DNA of 64,000 bases from JBBWZH01 sp035544115 (lineage in GTDB: Bacteria; Actinomycetota; Actinomycetes; Mycobacteriales; CADCTP01): contig OY970235.1 of NCBI GenBank assembly GCA_963714145.1, forward strand, positions 6,076,001 to 6,140,000, given 5' to 3'. This document shows positions 1 to 7,458 of this stretch, in pieces. The notes under the pieces are model-generated. The model did no database searches. It worked only from the letters and a program-made list of their open reading frames with translations, and had not been told where the DNA came from. The position numbers and the translations under genes were made by a program. How positions within the stretch are numbered: the first letter of the stretch is position 1; each line of letters opens with the position of its first letter.

Positions 1-924
1 ATCCCCACCCTGGTCACCGCCATGCTCGGCGACTCCCCGCTCGCCAGCCACGTGCTGAGCCCGGCCGATACCGCCGCGGGACGGGGCCCGGGCCGGGCCG
101 GGGATCCGGACAGCCGTCGCCCGGCCACCGGTTCCGGCGAGGTGGCGGCCGCCGCGGGGAGGGGTCCGGGCCGGGCGTCGGCCGGCCCGGACCCGGCGGC
201 CGGCGACCTGCGGCTGACCGGGGTGACCGTCCCCGGCGAGCTGGACGCGGTCTCCCTGGTGGCCCGCCCCGGCGAGGTGCTCGGCCTGGCCGGCCTGGCC
301 GGCGCCGGCCACACCGCGATCCTGGACCTGCTCTGGGGCCGGCTGCGCCCTACCGCCGGCACCATCCGGCTACCGGACGGGACCGGTCGGCCGGCCAGCA
401 TGGCCGCGGCCGTCCGGCACGGCGTCGCCTACCTGCCCAGCGACCGCAAGCGGCTCGGCCTGATGCTGGACGCCAGCGTCGGCCAGAACATCACCACGGT
501 CTCCTGGCTGGCCGACCGCCGCGGCGGCACCCTGCTCCGGCCGGCCCGGATGCGGGCCGCCGCCGCCCGCCGGATCGCCGAACTGCGCATCAGAGGCTCC
601 GCCGACGACCCGGTCAGTGCCCTGTCCGGCGGCAACCAGCAGAAGGTCGTCTTCGCCAAGTGGCTGCACGCCGACCCGTCCCTGGTGCTGCTGGACGACC
701 CCACCCGCGGCGTGGACGTGGCCGCCAAGGCCGAGATGCACGCGATCATCCGCCGGCTGGCCGCCGAGGGCCGCACCGTCTTGATCTGCTCCACCGACCT
801 GGCCGAACTGGCCACCGTCTGCGACCGCGTGATCATCCTGCACCGCGGCCGGATCACCGCCGAACACCACGCCCCCGCCCTCTCCGAACCCACCCTCCTA
901 CACGCCATCAACACGACACCGTGA
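1..924 (+). CDS. Sugar ABC importer ATP-binding protein, C-terminal part (5' end outside window)
   Basis: The frame is open from the first base, so the gene begins upstream and about 307 codons are seen. This is the second nucleotide-binding half of a tandem ATPase of the RbsA/MglA/XylG type, which powers uptake of a monosaccharide at the cytoplasmic membrane. The Walker A position reads GLAGAGHT and lacks the usual GKS/T, as is common in the second half of this family. The signature ALSGGNQQKVVFAKWL and the Walker B stretch LVLLDDPTRGVD are intact. An Ala/Gly/Pro/Arg-rich linker of about 50 residues precedes the domain. The substrate cannot be told without the permease and binding-protein genes, which must lie outside. 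The gene converges with the next one, three bases away. Confidence 0.9.
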   Translation: MPTLVTAMLGDSPLASHVLSPADTAAGRGPGRAGDPDSRRPATGSGEVAAAAGRGPGRASAGPDPAAGDLRLTGVTVPGELDAVSLVARPGEVLGLAGLAGAGHTAILDLLWGRLRPTAGTIRLPDGTGRPASMAAAVRHGVAYLPSDRKRLGLMLDASVGQNITTVSWLADRRGGTLLRPARMRAAAARRIAELRIRGSADDPVSALSGGNQQKVVFAKWLHADPSLVLLDDPTRGVDVAAKAEMHAIIRRLAAEGRTVLICSTDLAELATVCDRVIILHRGRITAEHHAPALSEPTLLHAINTTP

Positions 925-927
925 CCG

Positions 928-1374
928 TCACCGCGCCAGCAGCTCGTCCCGCCACCCGGCGAACCGCCGCCGCAGTGCCAGGATGTCGCCAGCCGGCAGG
1001 CCGTAGTCGGCGAACTCCAGGTCGGTGAGCCGACCTACCCGCTTGCCGCAGCCAAGCGGCTCAGCCAACTCAGGGAACCGACTCTCCCAAGCCGTCCGCA
1101 GCACGGGCGGCAGCCACAGGTACGACCAGAGCCGCTTCAACGCCGCCTCGTTCAGATACGTGTGCAGATCGGCCGGCCTCGCCGCCTCGTTCAGGACGGC
1201 GCGGTAGAGATCGATGATCCGTCCCGGGGAATCAAGGTCGTACTGACTGTTGCCGGACCAGGAGAGATAGCGCGGCAGCCGGACTACCCCGCTGGTCGGG
1301 CCGGTCAGGAGACCCAGCCGGTCGGCGACCACGTACGGCTTCGCATAACGACGCGGCCCAGGCGTGGCGGTCAT
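928..1374 (-). CDS. Hypothetical protein, 148 aa
   Basis: The start ATG at 1374 follows GAGGGG eight to nine bases upstream. A longer frame reaches 1545, but that part has low-complexity shadow-like sequence and no ribosome site. The protein has the motif RYLSWSGNSQYDLDSPGR near residue 35, then a helical middle with ALKRLWSYLWLPPVLRTAWESRFPEL, and ends in a basic helix. I have a weak impression that such short actinobacterial proteins occur beside AbiEii-type nucleotidyltransferase genes, but no such partner is present, so no function is assigned. It lies 91 bases after the toxin gene on the same strand. Confidence 0.6.
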   Translation of the reverse strand: MTATPGPRRYAKPYVVADRLGLLTGPTSGVVRLPRYLSWSGNSQYDLDSPGRIIDLYRAVLNEAARPADLHTYLNEAALKRLWSYLWLPPVLRTAWESRFPELAEPLGCGKRVGRLTDLEFADYGLPAGDILALRRRFAGWRDELLAR

Positions 1375-1465
1375 CTCACTTCCCCTCATCCACTCGCAGG
1401 CTGCCACCCACCAGCTCCCCGGCGGCTTCAGCTGCCCAGGCGCACCGAACGACGCCCCGAGTCCA

Positions 1466-1858
1466 TCAGGCGGGTGCAACCGCTGGCAGGCCACGCATCG
1501 AGGCGGCATCGTGCAATCGCTTGTCGTACGCGACGAACCAGTCAAGTCCGACGCGCAACTCTTCGGCGGTGGCCAGATGGATCGCGTCCAGGCTCAGCAG
1601 CGTCTCGCCCGGCAACCGAGCAGCTGCGTCCAGGATCGCGTCGGTGACCGGCTTCTGATGCAGCACCGCCAGCACTGCGGGGAGAAGGGGCAGTGCCGCC
1701 GGCTCGCCGCGTTGCAGAGCTCTGGCCACCTCGGTCCGTACCAACGCTGACGCGACGAGCGGTACCGACTGGCGCGTAGCCAGCCAGGCTCGCAACGCGT
1801 CACTCTCGGTCTCCTGTCTCGCCAGCTTCACTATTGCGGAGCTGTCCAGGAAGATCAC
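1466..1858 (-). CDS. vapC: PIN-domain toxin, VapC-like ribonuclease
   Basis: A 130-residue PIN domain of normal length. It starts MIFLDSSAIVKL, with the first metal-binding Asp at residue 5, has an acidic Glu in the ALVRTEVARAL helix, and carries SLDAIHLATA and VAYDKRL, which supply the later conserved Asp residues. VapC toxins are Mg-dependent endoribonucleases that cut tRNA or rRNA when not bound by antitoxin. The start overlaps the antitoxin stop by four bases (ATGA), so the two are translationally coupled. The RNA target cannot be told from sequence. Confidence 0.9.
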   Translation of the reverse strand: MIFLDSSAIVKLARQETESDALRAWLATRQSVPLVASALVRTEVARALQRGEPAALPLLPAVLAVLHQKPVTDAILDAAARLPGETLLSLDAIHLATAEELRVGLDWFVAYDKRLHDAASMRGLPAVAPA

Positions 1859-2148
1859 AGCCGTTCCTCGCGCAGTTCCGACACGATGTCAGAGACGTCC
1901 GGACCGCCACTGGCCGGCACCGGCTTGATCGCCAACAGCGCTTCGATACCACCAGGGTTGCTGGCCGGGGTTAGCTGGCCAGTGCGGATCAGCTCGTCCA
2001 CCACCGGGTCGCCGGTGCTGGGCAGCGGCACCAACATCGCAATCGGCCGGTCATGCTCGGTGATCAACACTGTCTCCCCCGCCGCCGCCCGGTGAATCAC
2101 CTTGGACGTGTGGCGGGTAACTTCACGAATCCCCATGGTCGTTGTCAT
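1855..2148 (-). CDS. Phd/YefM-type antitoxin
   Basis: A 97-residue protein opening with the Phd/YefM DNA-binding fold (GIREVTRHTSKVIHRAAAG, then ETVLITEHDRPIAMLVPL). A disordered, charged C-terminal part follows, which in this family wraps the toxin. It overlaps the toxin gene by four bases. Two starts are possible, at 2148 and 2136. Neither has a clear ribosome site, and the first sits inside an AT-rich inverted repeat, so leaderless translation is plausible. The pair probably represses its own promoter at that repeat. Confidence 0.88.
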   Translation of the reverse strand: MTTTMGIREVTRHTSKVIHRAAAGETVLITEHDRPIAMLVPLPSTGDPVVDELIRTGQLTPASNPGGIEALLAIKPVPASGGPDVSDIVSELREERL

Positions 2149-2161
2149 AACAAAAAGTTAT
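2147..2161. promoter_or_regulatory. Inverted repeat at the antitoxin start, likely autoregulatory operator
   Basis: The sequence ATAAC-AAAAA-GTTAT is a perfect 5-bp inverted repeat around an A tract, strikingly AT-rich for this genome. On the minus strand it offers GATAAC or GTTATG as a -10 element. Antitoxins of the Phd/YefM family usually bind such a palindrome over their own promoter. The assignment is inference. Confidence 0.5.
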
Positions 2162-2196
2162 CACAAAGGACGGGCCTGACCGCGATCTTCGACCGC

Positions 2197-2619
2197 TCAA
2201 CCGGGGTCGTGGCGGTTGAACGCGTCGAGGACGGCCTGGCAGCGTGACTCGGGCAGCAGGTCGGTGAACGGGGAGTTCTCGCGCAGCGCGATCGCGCGTG
2301 GCGAACGGGAGGTCAGGGCGTCGAGGACCGGGTCGGGGCCGGCCGCCAGCAGCGTCCGCCATTCGCGTAGCGCGGCGGCCACCGGGCCGTCCGGGATGGT
2401 GGCGAGCAGGCGGTCGAGGGTGGCGGTGGCGTTGGCGAGGACGGTCGCCGGGTCGGCGACCAGGGCGCCGGCTACGGCGATGTGCAGCCAGCGGGCCTGG
2501 GCCTGCTCTCGGGTCAGGGTGTCCTCGGGCGCGGTGCCCGCGTCGAGTTCGGCCAGGTAGGCGTCGATCTCGGGGAGGCGGTCCACCTCGTCCGGGGCAC
2601 CGCCGCCGGGCGCCGTCAC
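2197..2619 (-). CDS. Hypothetical protein, 140 aa
   Basis: GTG start at 2619, 30 bases after the glmM stop and in the same direction, so it is probably cotranscribed with glmM. The protein is acidic and alpha-helical, with no signal peptide or membrane segment. The C-terminal stretch RAIALRENSPFTDLLPES looks conserved in style. I do not recognise the family. The ribosome site is weak, so the start is uncertain. Confidence 0.6.
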   Translation of the reverse strand: MTAPGGGAPDEVDRLPEIDAYLAELDAGTAPEDTLTREQAQARWLHIAVAGALVADPATVLANATATLDRLLATIPDGPVAAALREWRTLLAAGPDPVLDALTSRSPRAIALRENSPFTDLLPESRCQAVLDAFNRHDPG

Positions 2620-2649
2620 GGGGTTCCGCCGGGGGACGCCGTCATGGCC

Positions 2650-3987
2650 TCAGGAGGCGGCGACGATGGTGGCCAGGTGGTGGGCGATGGCGTCGGCCTG
2701 CTCCTGGGTTGGCGCCTCGACCATGACCCGGACGATCTGCTCGGTGCCGGACGGGCGGAGCAGCACCCGGCCGTCGTCGCCGAGGTCGCGCTGGACCGCG
2801 GCGACCGCGTCGGTCACCGCCGCCGACTCGGCGACCCGGGCCTTGTCCGCGACCGGGACGTTGAGCAGCACCTGCGGCAGGCGGCGGACCACAGCGGCCA
2901 GGTCGGCGAGCGGGACGCCGGTGGCGGCCACCCGGCTGAGCAGTTGCAGCGCGGTCAGGATGCCGTCACCGGTGGTGGCGTGATCGAGGAAGACCACGTG
3001 GCCGCTCTGCTCACCGCCGACCGAGAGCCGCCGGGCGTGCAGTTCCGCCAGCACGTAGCGGTCGCCGACGGCGGTGGTGACGACACCGATGCCGGCGTCC
3101 CGCATCGCGTGGTGGAAGCCGAGGTTGCTCATCACGGTGGCGACCACGGTGTCGTCCCGCAGCCGGCCCGCCTCGCGCAGGCCCAGCGCGCAGATCGCCA
3201 GGATCGCGTCCCCGTCGACGATCTCGCCGGCCGCGGTGACGGCCAGGCAGCGGTCGGCGTCACCGTCGTGCGCGATGCCGACGTCGGCGCCGGCGTCCCG
3301 GACGGCGACGGCCAGCCCGTCCAGGTGGGTAGAGCCGACGCCGTCGTTGATGTTCAGCCCGTCCGGCTCGGCGGCCCGCGCGATCACCTCGGCACCGGCC
3401 CGGGCCAGCACCAGCGGGGCCACCCGGGAGGCGGCGCCGTGCGCGCAGTCGACCACCACCCGCAGCCCGTCCAGTTTGTGCGGCAGGGCGGCCAGCAGGT
3501 GCTCGGCGTACCGGTCGACCGCGTCGTCCAGGTTGCGCACCCGGCCGATCCCGGCGCCGGTCGGCCGGCTCCAGGCCTGGCCGAGCTTCGCCTCGATCTC
3601 GTCCTCGACCGTGTCCGGCAGCTTGTGCCCGCCGCGGGCGAACAGCTTGATCCCGTTGTCCGGCATCGGGTTGTGGCTGGCCGACAGCATCACCCCGAGG
3701 TCGGCCCCGAGGTCGGCGGTCAGCTGCGCGATCGCCGGCGTGGGCAGTATCCCGGCGCGCAGCACATCCGCCCCGGCGCTGGTCAGGCCGGCGACCACCG
3801 CCGCCTCCAGCATCTCGCCGGAGGCCCGCGGGTCCCGCCCGACCACCGCGACCGGCCGGTGCGGCGCGCCCTGCAGGTGGCTGGCCAGCACGTGCACCGC
3901 GGCCACCGACAACCCGAGCGCGAGCTCAGGCGTCAGGTCGTCATTCGCCCGGCCGCGCACCCCATCGGTCCCGAACAGCCGCCCCAT
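2650..3987 (-). CDS. glmM: Phosphoglucosamine mutase GlmM
   Basis: A 445-residue enzyme of the usual length. It converts glucosamine-6-phosphate to glucosamine-1-phosphate for UDP-GlcNAc, and so for peptidoglycan synthesis. It begins MGRLFGTDGVRGRAN. The catalytic phosphoserine loop SASHNP lies near residue 100, a metal-binding DGDADR near residue 240, and the sugar-binding EQSGH near residue 325. The C-terminal phosphate loop is RPSGTEQIVRVMVE. The start has a strong GGGGGAGG site five bases upstream. Lying after rplM-rpsI is a common actinobacterial arrangement. Confidence 0.97.
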   Translation of the reverse strand: MGRLFGTDGVRGRANDDLTPELALGLSVAAVHVLASHLQGAPHRPVAVVGRDPRASGEMLEAAVVAGLTSAGADVLRAGILPTPAIAQLTADLGADLGVMLSASHNPMPDNGIKLFARGGHKLPDTVEDEIEAKLGQAWSRPTGAGIGRVRNLDDAVDRYAEHLLAALPHKLDGLRVVVDCAHGAASRVAPLVLARAGAEVIARAAEPDGLNINDGVGSTHLDGLAVAVRDAGADVGIAHDGDADRCLAVTAAGEIVDGDAILAICALGLREAGRLRDDTVVATVMSNLGFHHAMRDAGIGVVTTAVGDRYVLAELHARRLSVGGEQSGHVVFLDHATTGDGILTALQLLSRVAATGVPLADLAAVVRRLPQVLLNVPVADKARVAESAAVTDAVAAVQRDLGDDGRVLLRPSGTEQIVRVMVEAPTQEQADAIAHHLATIVAAS

Positions 3988-4101
3988 CAGCGCCTCCCCC
4001 TAGACCCCCGCGAGCACTAACGATGAAGCGGACAACGAACTCTCCGGTGACCACCTTGCCAGTGGAAGCGACGCACCATGACCACAGTGCCAACGGAGGC
4101 G

Positions 4102-4150
4102 ACCGCACCGTGGGGTTCCGGGGGGCTCGGCCCCCCGGGCCAGCATCAGC
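4102..4150. repeat. Dispersed palindromic repeat, copy 1
   Basis: It contains ACCGCACCGTGGGGTTCCG followed by a perfect 9-bp hairpin with TCG loop (CCGGGGGGC-TCG-GCCCCCCGG, 4118-4138) and then CCAGCATCAG. Closely related sequences occur at 20330-20380 and 30114-30180. This copy lies about 100 bases beyond the rpsI stop and could also serve as that operon's terminator. Confidence 0.7.
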
Positions 4151-4170
4151 GCGGGGTCCCGGCGGAGCGA

Positions 4171-4241
4171 CGCGGAGCAAGGTTCGCCAACCCCGCGCGG
4201 AGCAGGTTCGCCCAACCCCGCGGAGCAGGGTTCTCCGATCC
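4171..4241. repeat. Three degenerate 24-bp tandem repeats after rpsI
   Basis: Three adjoining units begin CGCGGAGCA and continue with a form of GGTTCGCCCAACCCC (4171-4194, 4196-4219, 4219-4241). The array ends just outside the rpsI stop codon. Its function is unknown. In the rpsI transcript the units would form a G/C-rich 3' untranslated stretch. Confidence 0.65.
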
Positions 4242-4244
4242 GCA

Positions 4245-4649
4245 CTACCGCTTCGAGTACTGGGGGGCCTTGCGGGCCTTCTTCAGGCCGTACTTCTTGC
4301 GCTCCGTCACCCGCGGGTCGCGGGTGAGGAAGCCGGCCTTCTTCAGCGCCGGCCGGTCGTCGCTGGACACCTCGACCAGCGCGCGGGCGATGCCCAGCCG
4401 CAGCGCGCCGGCCTGGCCGCTGACGCCGCCGCCGCGCAGGGTGCCGTAGACGTCGTACGTCTCGGTCTTCTCCAGCATCACCAGCGGCTCCTTGATGAGC
4501 TGCTGGTGCACCTTGTTCGGGAAGTAGTTCTCCAGCGGGCGGCCGTTCAGGGTGAACTTGCCGGTGCCGGGCACCAGGCGCACCCGGACCACGGCCTCCT
4601 TGCGTCGGCCGACGGTCTGGATGGGCCTGTCAAGAGCGGGGATGGTCAC
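4245..4649 (-). CDS. rpsI: 30S ribosomal protein S9
   Basis: A 134-residue protein. It contains the conserved GRRKEAVVRVRL and GGGVSGQAGALRLGIARAL motifs and ends in the basic tail KKYGLKKARKAPQYSKR, whose last residues reach the P-site tRNA anticodon loop in the 30S head. It lies 28 bases after rplM and is cotranscribed with it. Confidence 0.98.
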   Translation of the reverse strand: MTIPALDRPIQTVGRRKEAVVRVRLVPGTGKFTLNGRPLENYFPNKVHQQLIKEPLVMLEKTETYDVYGTLRGGGVSGQAGALRLGIARALVEVSSDDRPALKKAGFLTRDPRVTERKKYGLKKARKAPQYSKR

Positions 4650-4677
4650 GCTGTATCTCTCTCCGTCGTTCCGGGCG

Positions 4678-5121
4678 CTACTGCGCGACCTGAATGATCT
4701 CGAACGGGACCGGCTGCTGCGCCGCGTGCGGGTGGTCCGGACCGGCGTAGACCTTGAGCTTGGTGAGCATCTTCCGACCGAGCGTGTTCTTCGGCAGCAT
4801 GCCCTTGACTGCCTTCTCGATCACTCGCTCGGGCCGGGTGTCGAGCAGGTCGCCGTACGAGCGCTTCGAGAGGCCACCCGGATAGCCGGAGTGCCGGTAG
4901 GCGAACTTGTCTTCACGCTTGTTGCCGGTCAGCGCGACCTTGCCGGCGTTGATCACGACCACGAAGTCGCCAGTGTCCAGGTGCGGGGCGAACTGCGGCT
5001 TGTGCTTGCCCCGGAGCAGGATCGCCGTCTGGCTGGCGAGGCGGCCGAGGACGATGTCGGTCGCGTCGATCACGTGCCACTGCCGCGTGACCTCGCCGGG
5101 CTTGGGGCTGTACGTGCGCAC
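4678..5121 (-). CDS. rplM: 50S ribosomal protein L13
   Basis: A 147-residue early-assembly protein of the large subunit. It begins MRTYSPKPGEVTRQWHVIDA and carries ASQTAILLRGKHKPQFAPH and the diagnostic GMLPKNTLGRKMLTKLKVY. It is the first gene of the rplM-rpsI unit, with a promoter about 90 bases upstream. Confidence 0.98.
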   Translation of the reverse strand: MRTYSPKPGEVTRQWHVIDATDIVLGRLASQTAILLRGKHKPQFAPHLDTGDFVVVINAGKVALTGNKREDKFAYRHSGYPGGLSKRSYGDLLDTRPERVIEKAVKGMLPKNTLGRKMLTKLKVYAGPDHPHAAQQPVPFEIIQVAQ

Positions 5122-5206
5122 GAAGCTGCCTTCTTCTGTCGATTCGGATGCATCGAAACGGCGCGTCCGACAGGTCTGTCAACGGCTGTCGACGCGCCAG
5201 CGGTCG

Positions 5207-5236
5207 AGGATACCGGCGCCGCCCCGACCCGGTCAA
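5207..5236 (-). promoter_or_regulatory. rplM-rpsI promoter
   Basis: On the minus strand TTGACC (5236-5231) and TATCCT (5212-5207) are separated by 18 bases. This is a good match to the housekeeping sigma consensus of actinomycetes and gives a leader of about 80 nt before rplM. Called from sequence only. Confidence 0.7.
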
Positions 5237-5341
5237 AACGCCGGGGCGGGGCTTGCCAGTTCGCTCCGCTTCGCGCCCGCGCGGCGTCTTCCCTCGGCCC
5301 CGCGCAGCGACTTCGTCGGCGCGTTGCCTCAGTCCAGACGC

Positions 5342-5358
5342 CGCAGCGCTCCGCTGCG
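5342..5358 (-). terminator. Stem-loop after the ABC exporter permease
   Basis: A perfect 7-bp stem CGCAGCG-CTC-CGCTGCG lies 15 bases downstream of the permease stop and upstream of the rplM promoter. There is no T tract, which is usual for actinomycete terminators. The position suggests it ends the padR-exporter transcript. Confidence 0.45.
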
Positions 5359-5372
5359 CTCACACGGGACCG

Positions 5373-6212
5373 CTAGACCGACCGCTGGTACGCCCGGAAC
5401 GCCCGGGTGGACAGCCAGCCGCAGGCCAGCGCGAGCAGCAGCAACCAGCTGGCGCGGCTGGCCACGATCCCCCAGTCGACGTCCTGGTGCAACGTCTCGC
5501 GGCCGGCGACCACCGCCCAGTTGACCGGGTTGAACCGGGCCACGCCGTGGATCCAGCCGGGCAGCAGGTTCTCCGGCATCAGCGACGAGGACAGGAACGA
5601 CAGCGGCAGCACCAGCAGCTGCGCGACCGAGATCACCGACTCCTGGCTGCGCAGCAGCAGCGCCAGCGCGTTGGAGAACGACCCGAACGCGGCCGCGAGC
5701 AGCACCGCGCACCCGATCAGCGCGGCCAGGCTGCCCGGCCCGCCCGGGAACCGGGCCCCGGTGGCCAGGCCGAGGCCGATGATGATCAGCGACTGGATCA
5801 CCGAGGTGAGCGCCAGGTAGCCGAGGTTGCCGGCGATCAGCGAACCGCGCGGCGCCGGGGTGACCAGGAAGCGGTTCAGCACCCCGCGCTCCATGTCGAT
5901 GATGAAGCCCATCCCGGCCCAGCCGCTGGAGAACAGCGCGGTCATCACCACGATGCCCGGGGTGAGGAACGCGACGTACGAGCCGGTGGCGAAGCCCGGG
6001 ATCTCGGACACCCGCTTGAACAGCTGGCCGAACAGCAGCAGCCAGATCACCGGCTGGACCAGCGTGATCACCAGGAACGCCGGCTGCCGCAGCAGCGCCC
6101 GCACCTGCCGGCCGACGAAGTGCGAGCCGTCCAGCAGGAACGCCGCCGGCGAGGTCCCCGCCGAAACCTGCGCCGCGGCGGTCCGCGGAGCGTTCTCGTA
6201 GGTTTGCGTCAT
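5373..6212 (-). CDS. ABC-2 type exporter permease (DrrB-like)
   Basis: A 279-residue integral membrane protein. It has about six hydrophobic segments, starting at AFLVITLVQPVIWLLLFGQL, and contains the ABC-2 loop FIIDMERGVLNRFLVTPAPRGSLI. The last transmembrane helix is ASWLLLLALACGWLST. It pairs with the ATPase gene upstream, which it overlaps by four bases, to form a drug or lipid exporter. The substrate is unknown. Confidence 0.93.
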   Translation of the reverse strand: MTQTYENAPRTAAAQVSAGTSPAAFLLDGSHFVGRQVRALLRQPAFLVITLVQPVIWLLLFGQLFKRVSEIPGFATGSYVAFLTPGIVVMTALFSSGWAGMGFIIDMERGVLNRFLVTPAPRGSLIAGNLGYLALTSVIQSLIIIGLGLATGARFPGGPGSLAALIGCAVLLAAAFGSFSNALALLLRSQESVISVAQLLVLPLSFLSSSLMPENLLPGWIHGVARFNPVNWAVVAGRETLHQDVDWGIVASRASWLLLLALACGWLSTRAFRAYQRSV

Positions 6213-7276
6213 CGGGGCTCCTCCGCGTTCGCGGCGCTGAACGCCCGGCCGGCGTAGCGCAGGTAGACGTCGTCCAGGGACGGCCGGGCCACCGTGGCGG
6301 ACGCGACCGGGATGCCGCCGGCGTCCAGCGCGGCGAGCACGGCCGGGACGGCGCTGGCGCCGCTGTCCACCCGGGCCCGCAGCGTCCGCCCGTCCAGGGT
6401 CAGCTCGCGCAGCGAGCCGTTGAGCCCGGCCAGCGTCCCGCGCACCCTTTCCAGGGCCGCCCCGCCGGCCGCACCACCAGCTCCGCCGCCGGCCGCGGCA
6501 CCGGCTCCGCCGCCGGCCGCGGTGGCGGTGGCGGGCGCGGTGGCGGCCAGGTCAGCGGCCAACTCGACCACGATCGCGTCGCCGCGCAGTTCGCTCTTCA
6601 GCTCCTCCGGGGTGCCCTCGGCGACGATGCCGCCGCGGTCGACGATGGCCAGCCGGTCGGCCAACCGGTCCGCCTCGTCCAGGTAGTGCGTGGTGAGCAG
6701 GACGGTCAGGCCCTCCGCGGTGGACAGCCGGTTGATCTCGGTCCACATCTCGGCCCGGGCCTCCGGGTCCAGCCCGGTGGTGGGTTCGTCCAGGAACAGC
6801 ACCCGCGGCCGGTGCACCAGGCCCATCGCGACGTCCAGCTTGCGCTGCATGCCCCCGGAGTAGGTGCGGGTGATCCGGTCCGCGGCCTCGGCCAGGCCGA
6901 ACCGGCCGAGCAGCTCGTCGGCCCGGGCCCGCAGACCGCCGCCGTGCAGGCCGTACAGCTGACCCTGCAGGACGAGGTTCTCCCGGCCGGTCGCCTCCAG
7001 GTCGACCGCGGCCTTCTGGAACACGCAGCCGATGGCCCGGCGGACCCGGTTCGGCTGCCTGCCGACGTCGATCCCGGCGACGGTCGCCGTGCCGGAGTCG
7101 GCCCTGGTGAGCGTGGTGAGGATCTTGACGGTGGTCGACTTGCCGGCCCCGTTCGGGCCGAGCAGGCCGAACACGGTGCCGGCCGGGACGGCGAAGCTGA
7201 TCCCGGCGAGCGCGCGGACGTCGCCGGGGTAGGTCTTGACGAGGTCGCGCACCTCGATGGCCCGGTCTGCGGGCAT
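6209..7276 (-). CDS. ABC exporter ATP-binding protein (DrrA-like)
   Basis: A 355-residue ATPase. Walker A is GPNGAGKST near residue 40, the signature TYSGGMQRKLDVAMGL near residue 140, Walker B RVLFLDEPTTGLDPEAR, and the H-loop LLTTHYLDEADRLADR. The C-terminal DrrA-type regulatory domain is interrupted by a Gly/Ala tract of about 35 residues. The ATG has GAGGAG seven bases upstream, and that site lies in a 7-bp inverted repeat. The gene sits downstream of padR, so a substrate-responsive PadR switch is likely. Confidence 0.95.
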   Translation of the reverse strand: MPADRAIEVRDLVKTYPGDVRALAGISFAVPAGTVFGLLGPNGAGKSTTVKILTTLTRADSGTATVAGIDVGRQPNRVRRAIGCVFQKAAVDLEATGRENLVLQGQLYGLHGGGLRARADELLGRFGLAEAADRITRTYSGGMQRKLDVAMGLVHRPRVLFLDEPTTGLDPEARAEMWTEINRLSTAEGLTVLLTTHYLDEADRLADRLAIVDRGGIVAEGTPEELKSELRGDAIVVELAADLAATAPATATAAGGGAGAAAGGGAGGAAGGAALERVRGTLAGLNGSLRELTLDGRTLRARVDSGASAVPAVLAALDAGGIPVASATVARPSLDDVYLRYAGRAFSAANAEEPR

Positions 7277-7282
7277 GCTCGT

Positions 7283-7307
7283 ACTCCTCTGTACTCGGGT
7301 GAGGAGT
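7283..7307 (-). promoter_or_regulatory. Inverted repeat enclosing the exporter ATPase ribosome site
   Basis: In the transcript ACTCCTC (7307-7301) can pair perfectly with GAGGAGT (7289-7283) across an 11-base loop, hiding the Shine-Dalgarno GAGGAG. The same stretch holds TACTCG at 7292-7297, identical to the half-site of the padR palindrome. It could therefore be an RNA switch, a second PadR site, or both. This is inference. Confidence 0.4.
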
Positions 7308-7458
7308 CGATCCGGCTCGGCCGCGGCGCGCCTGGCCTATCGTGGTGCCTGCGCCTTTGGGTGCCAGGTGCCGCCTCGCGCGGGACCGACTCGAAGGAAC
7401 GGCGGTCTCGGCCCGGGTGTTGCCACACCCCGGCCGGGGCCGCTGGGTCGTTCTTCCG

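Noticed and set aside
2482..4020. A 512-codon plus-strand frame opposite glmM
   Set aside because: glmM carries SASHNP and the other family motifs; the opposite frame is low-complexity.
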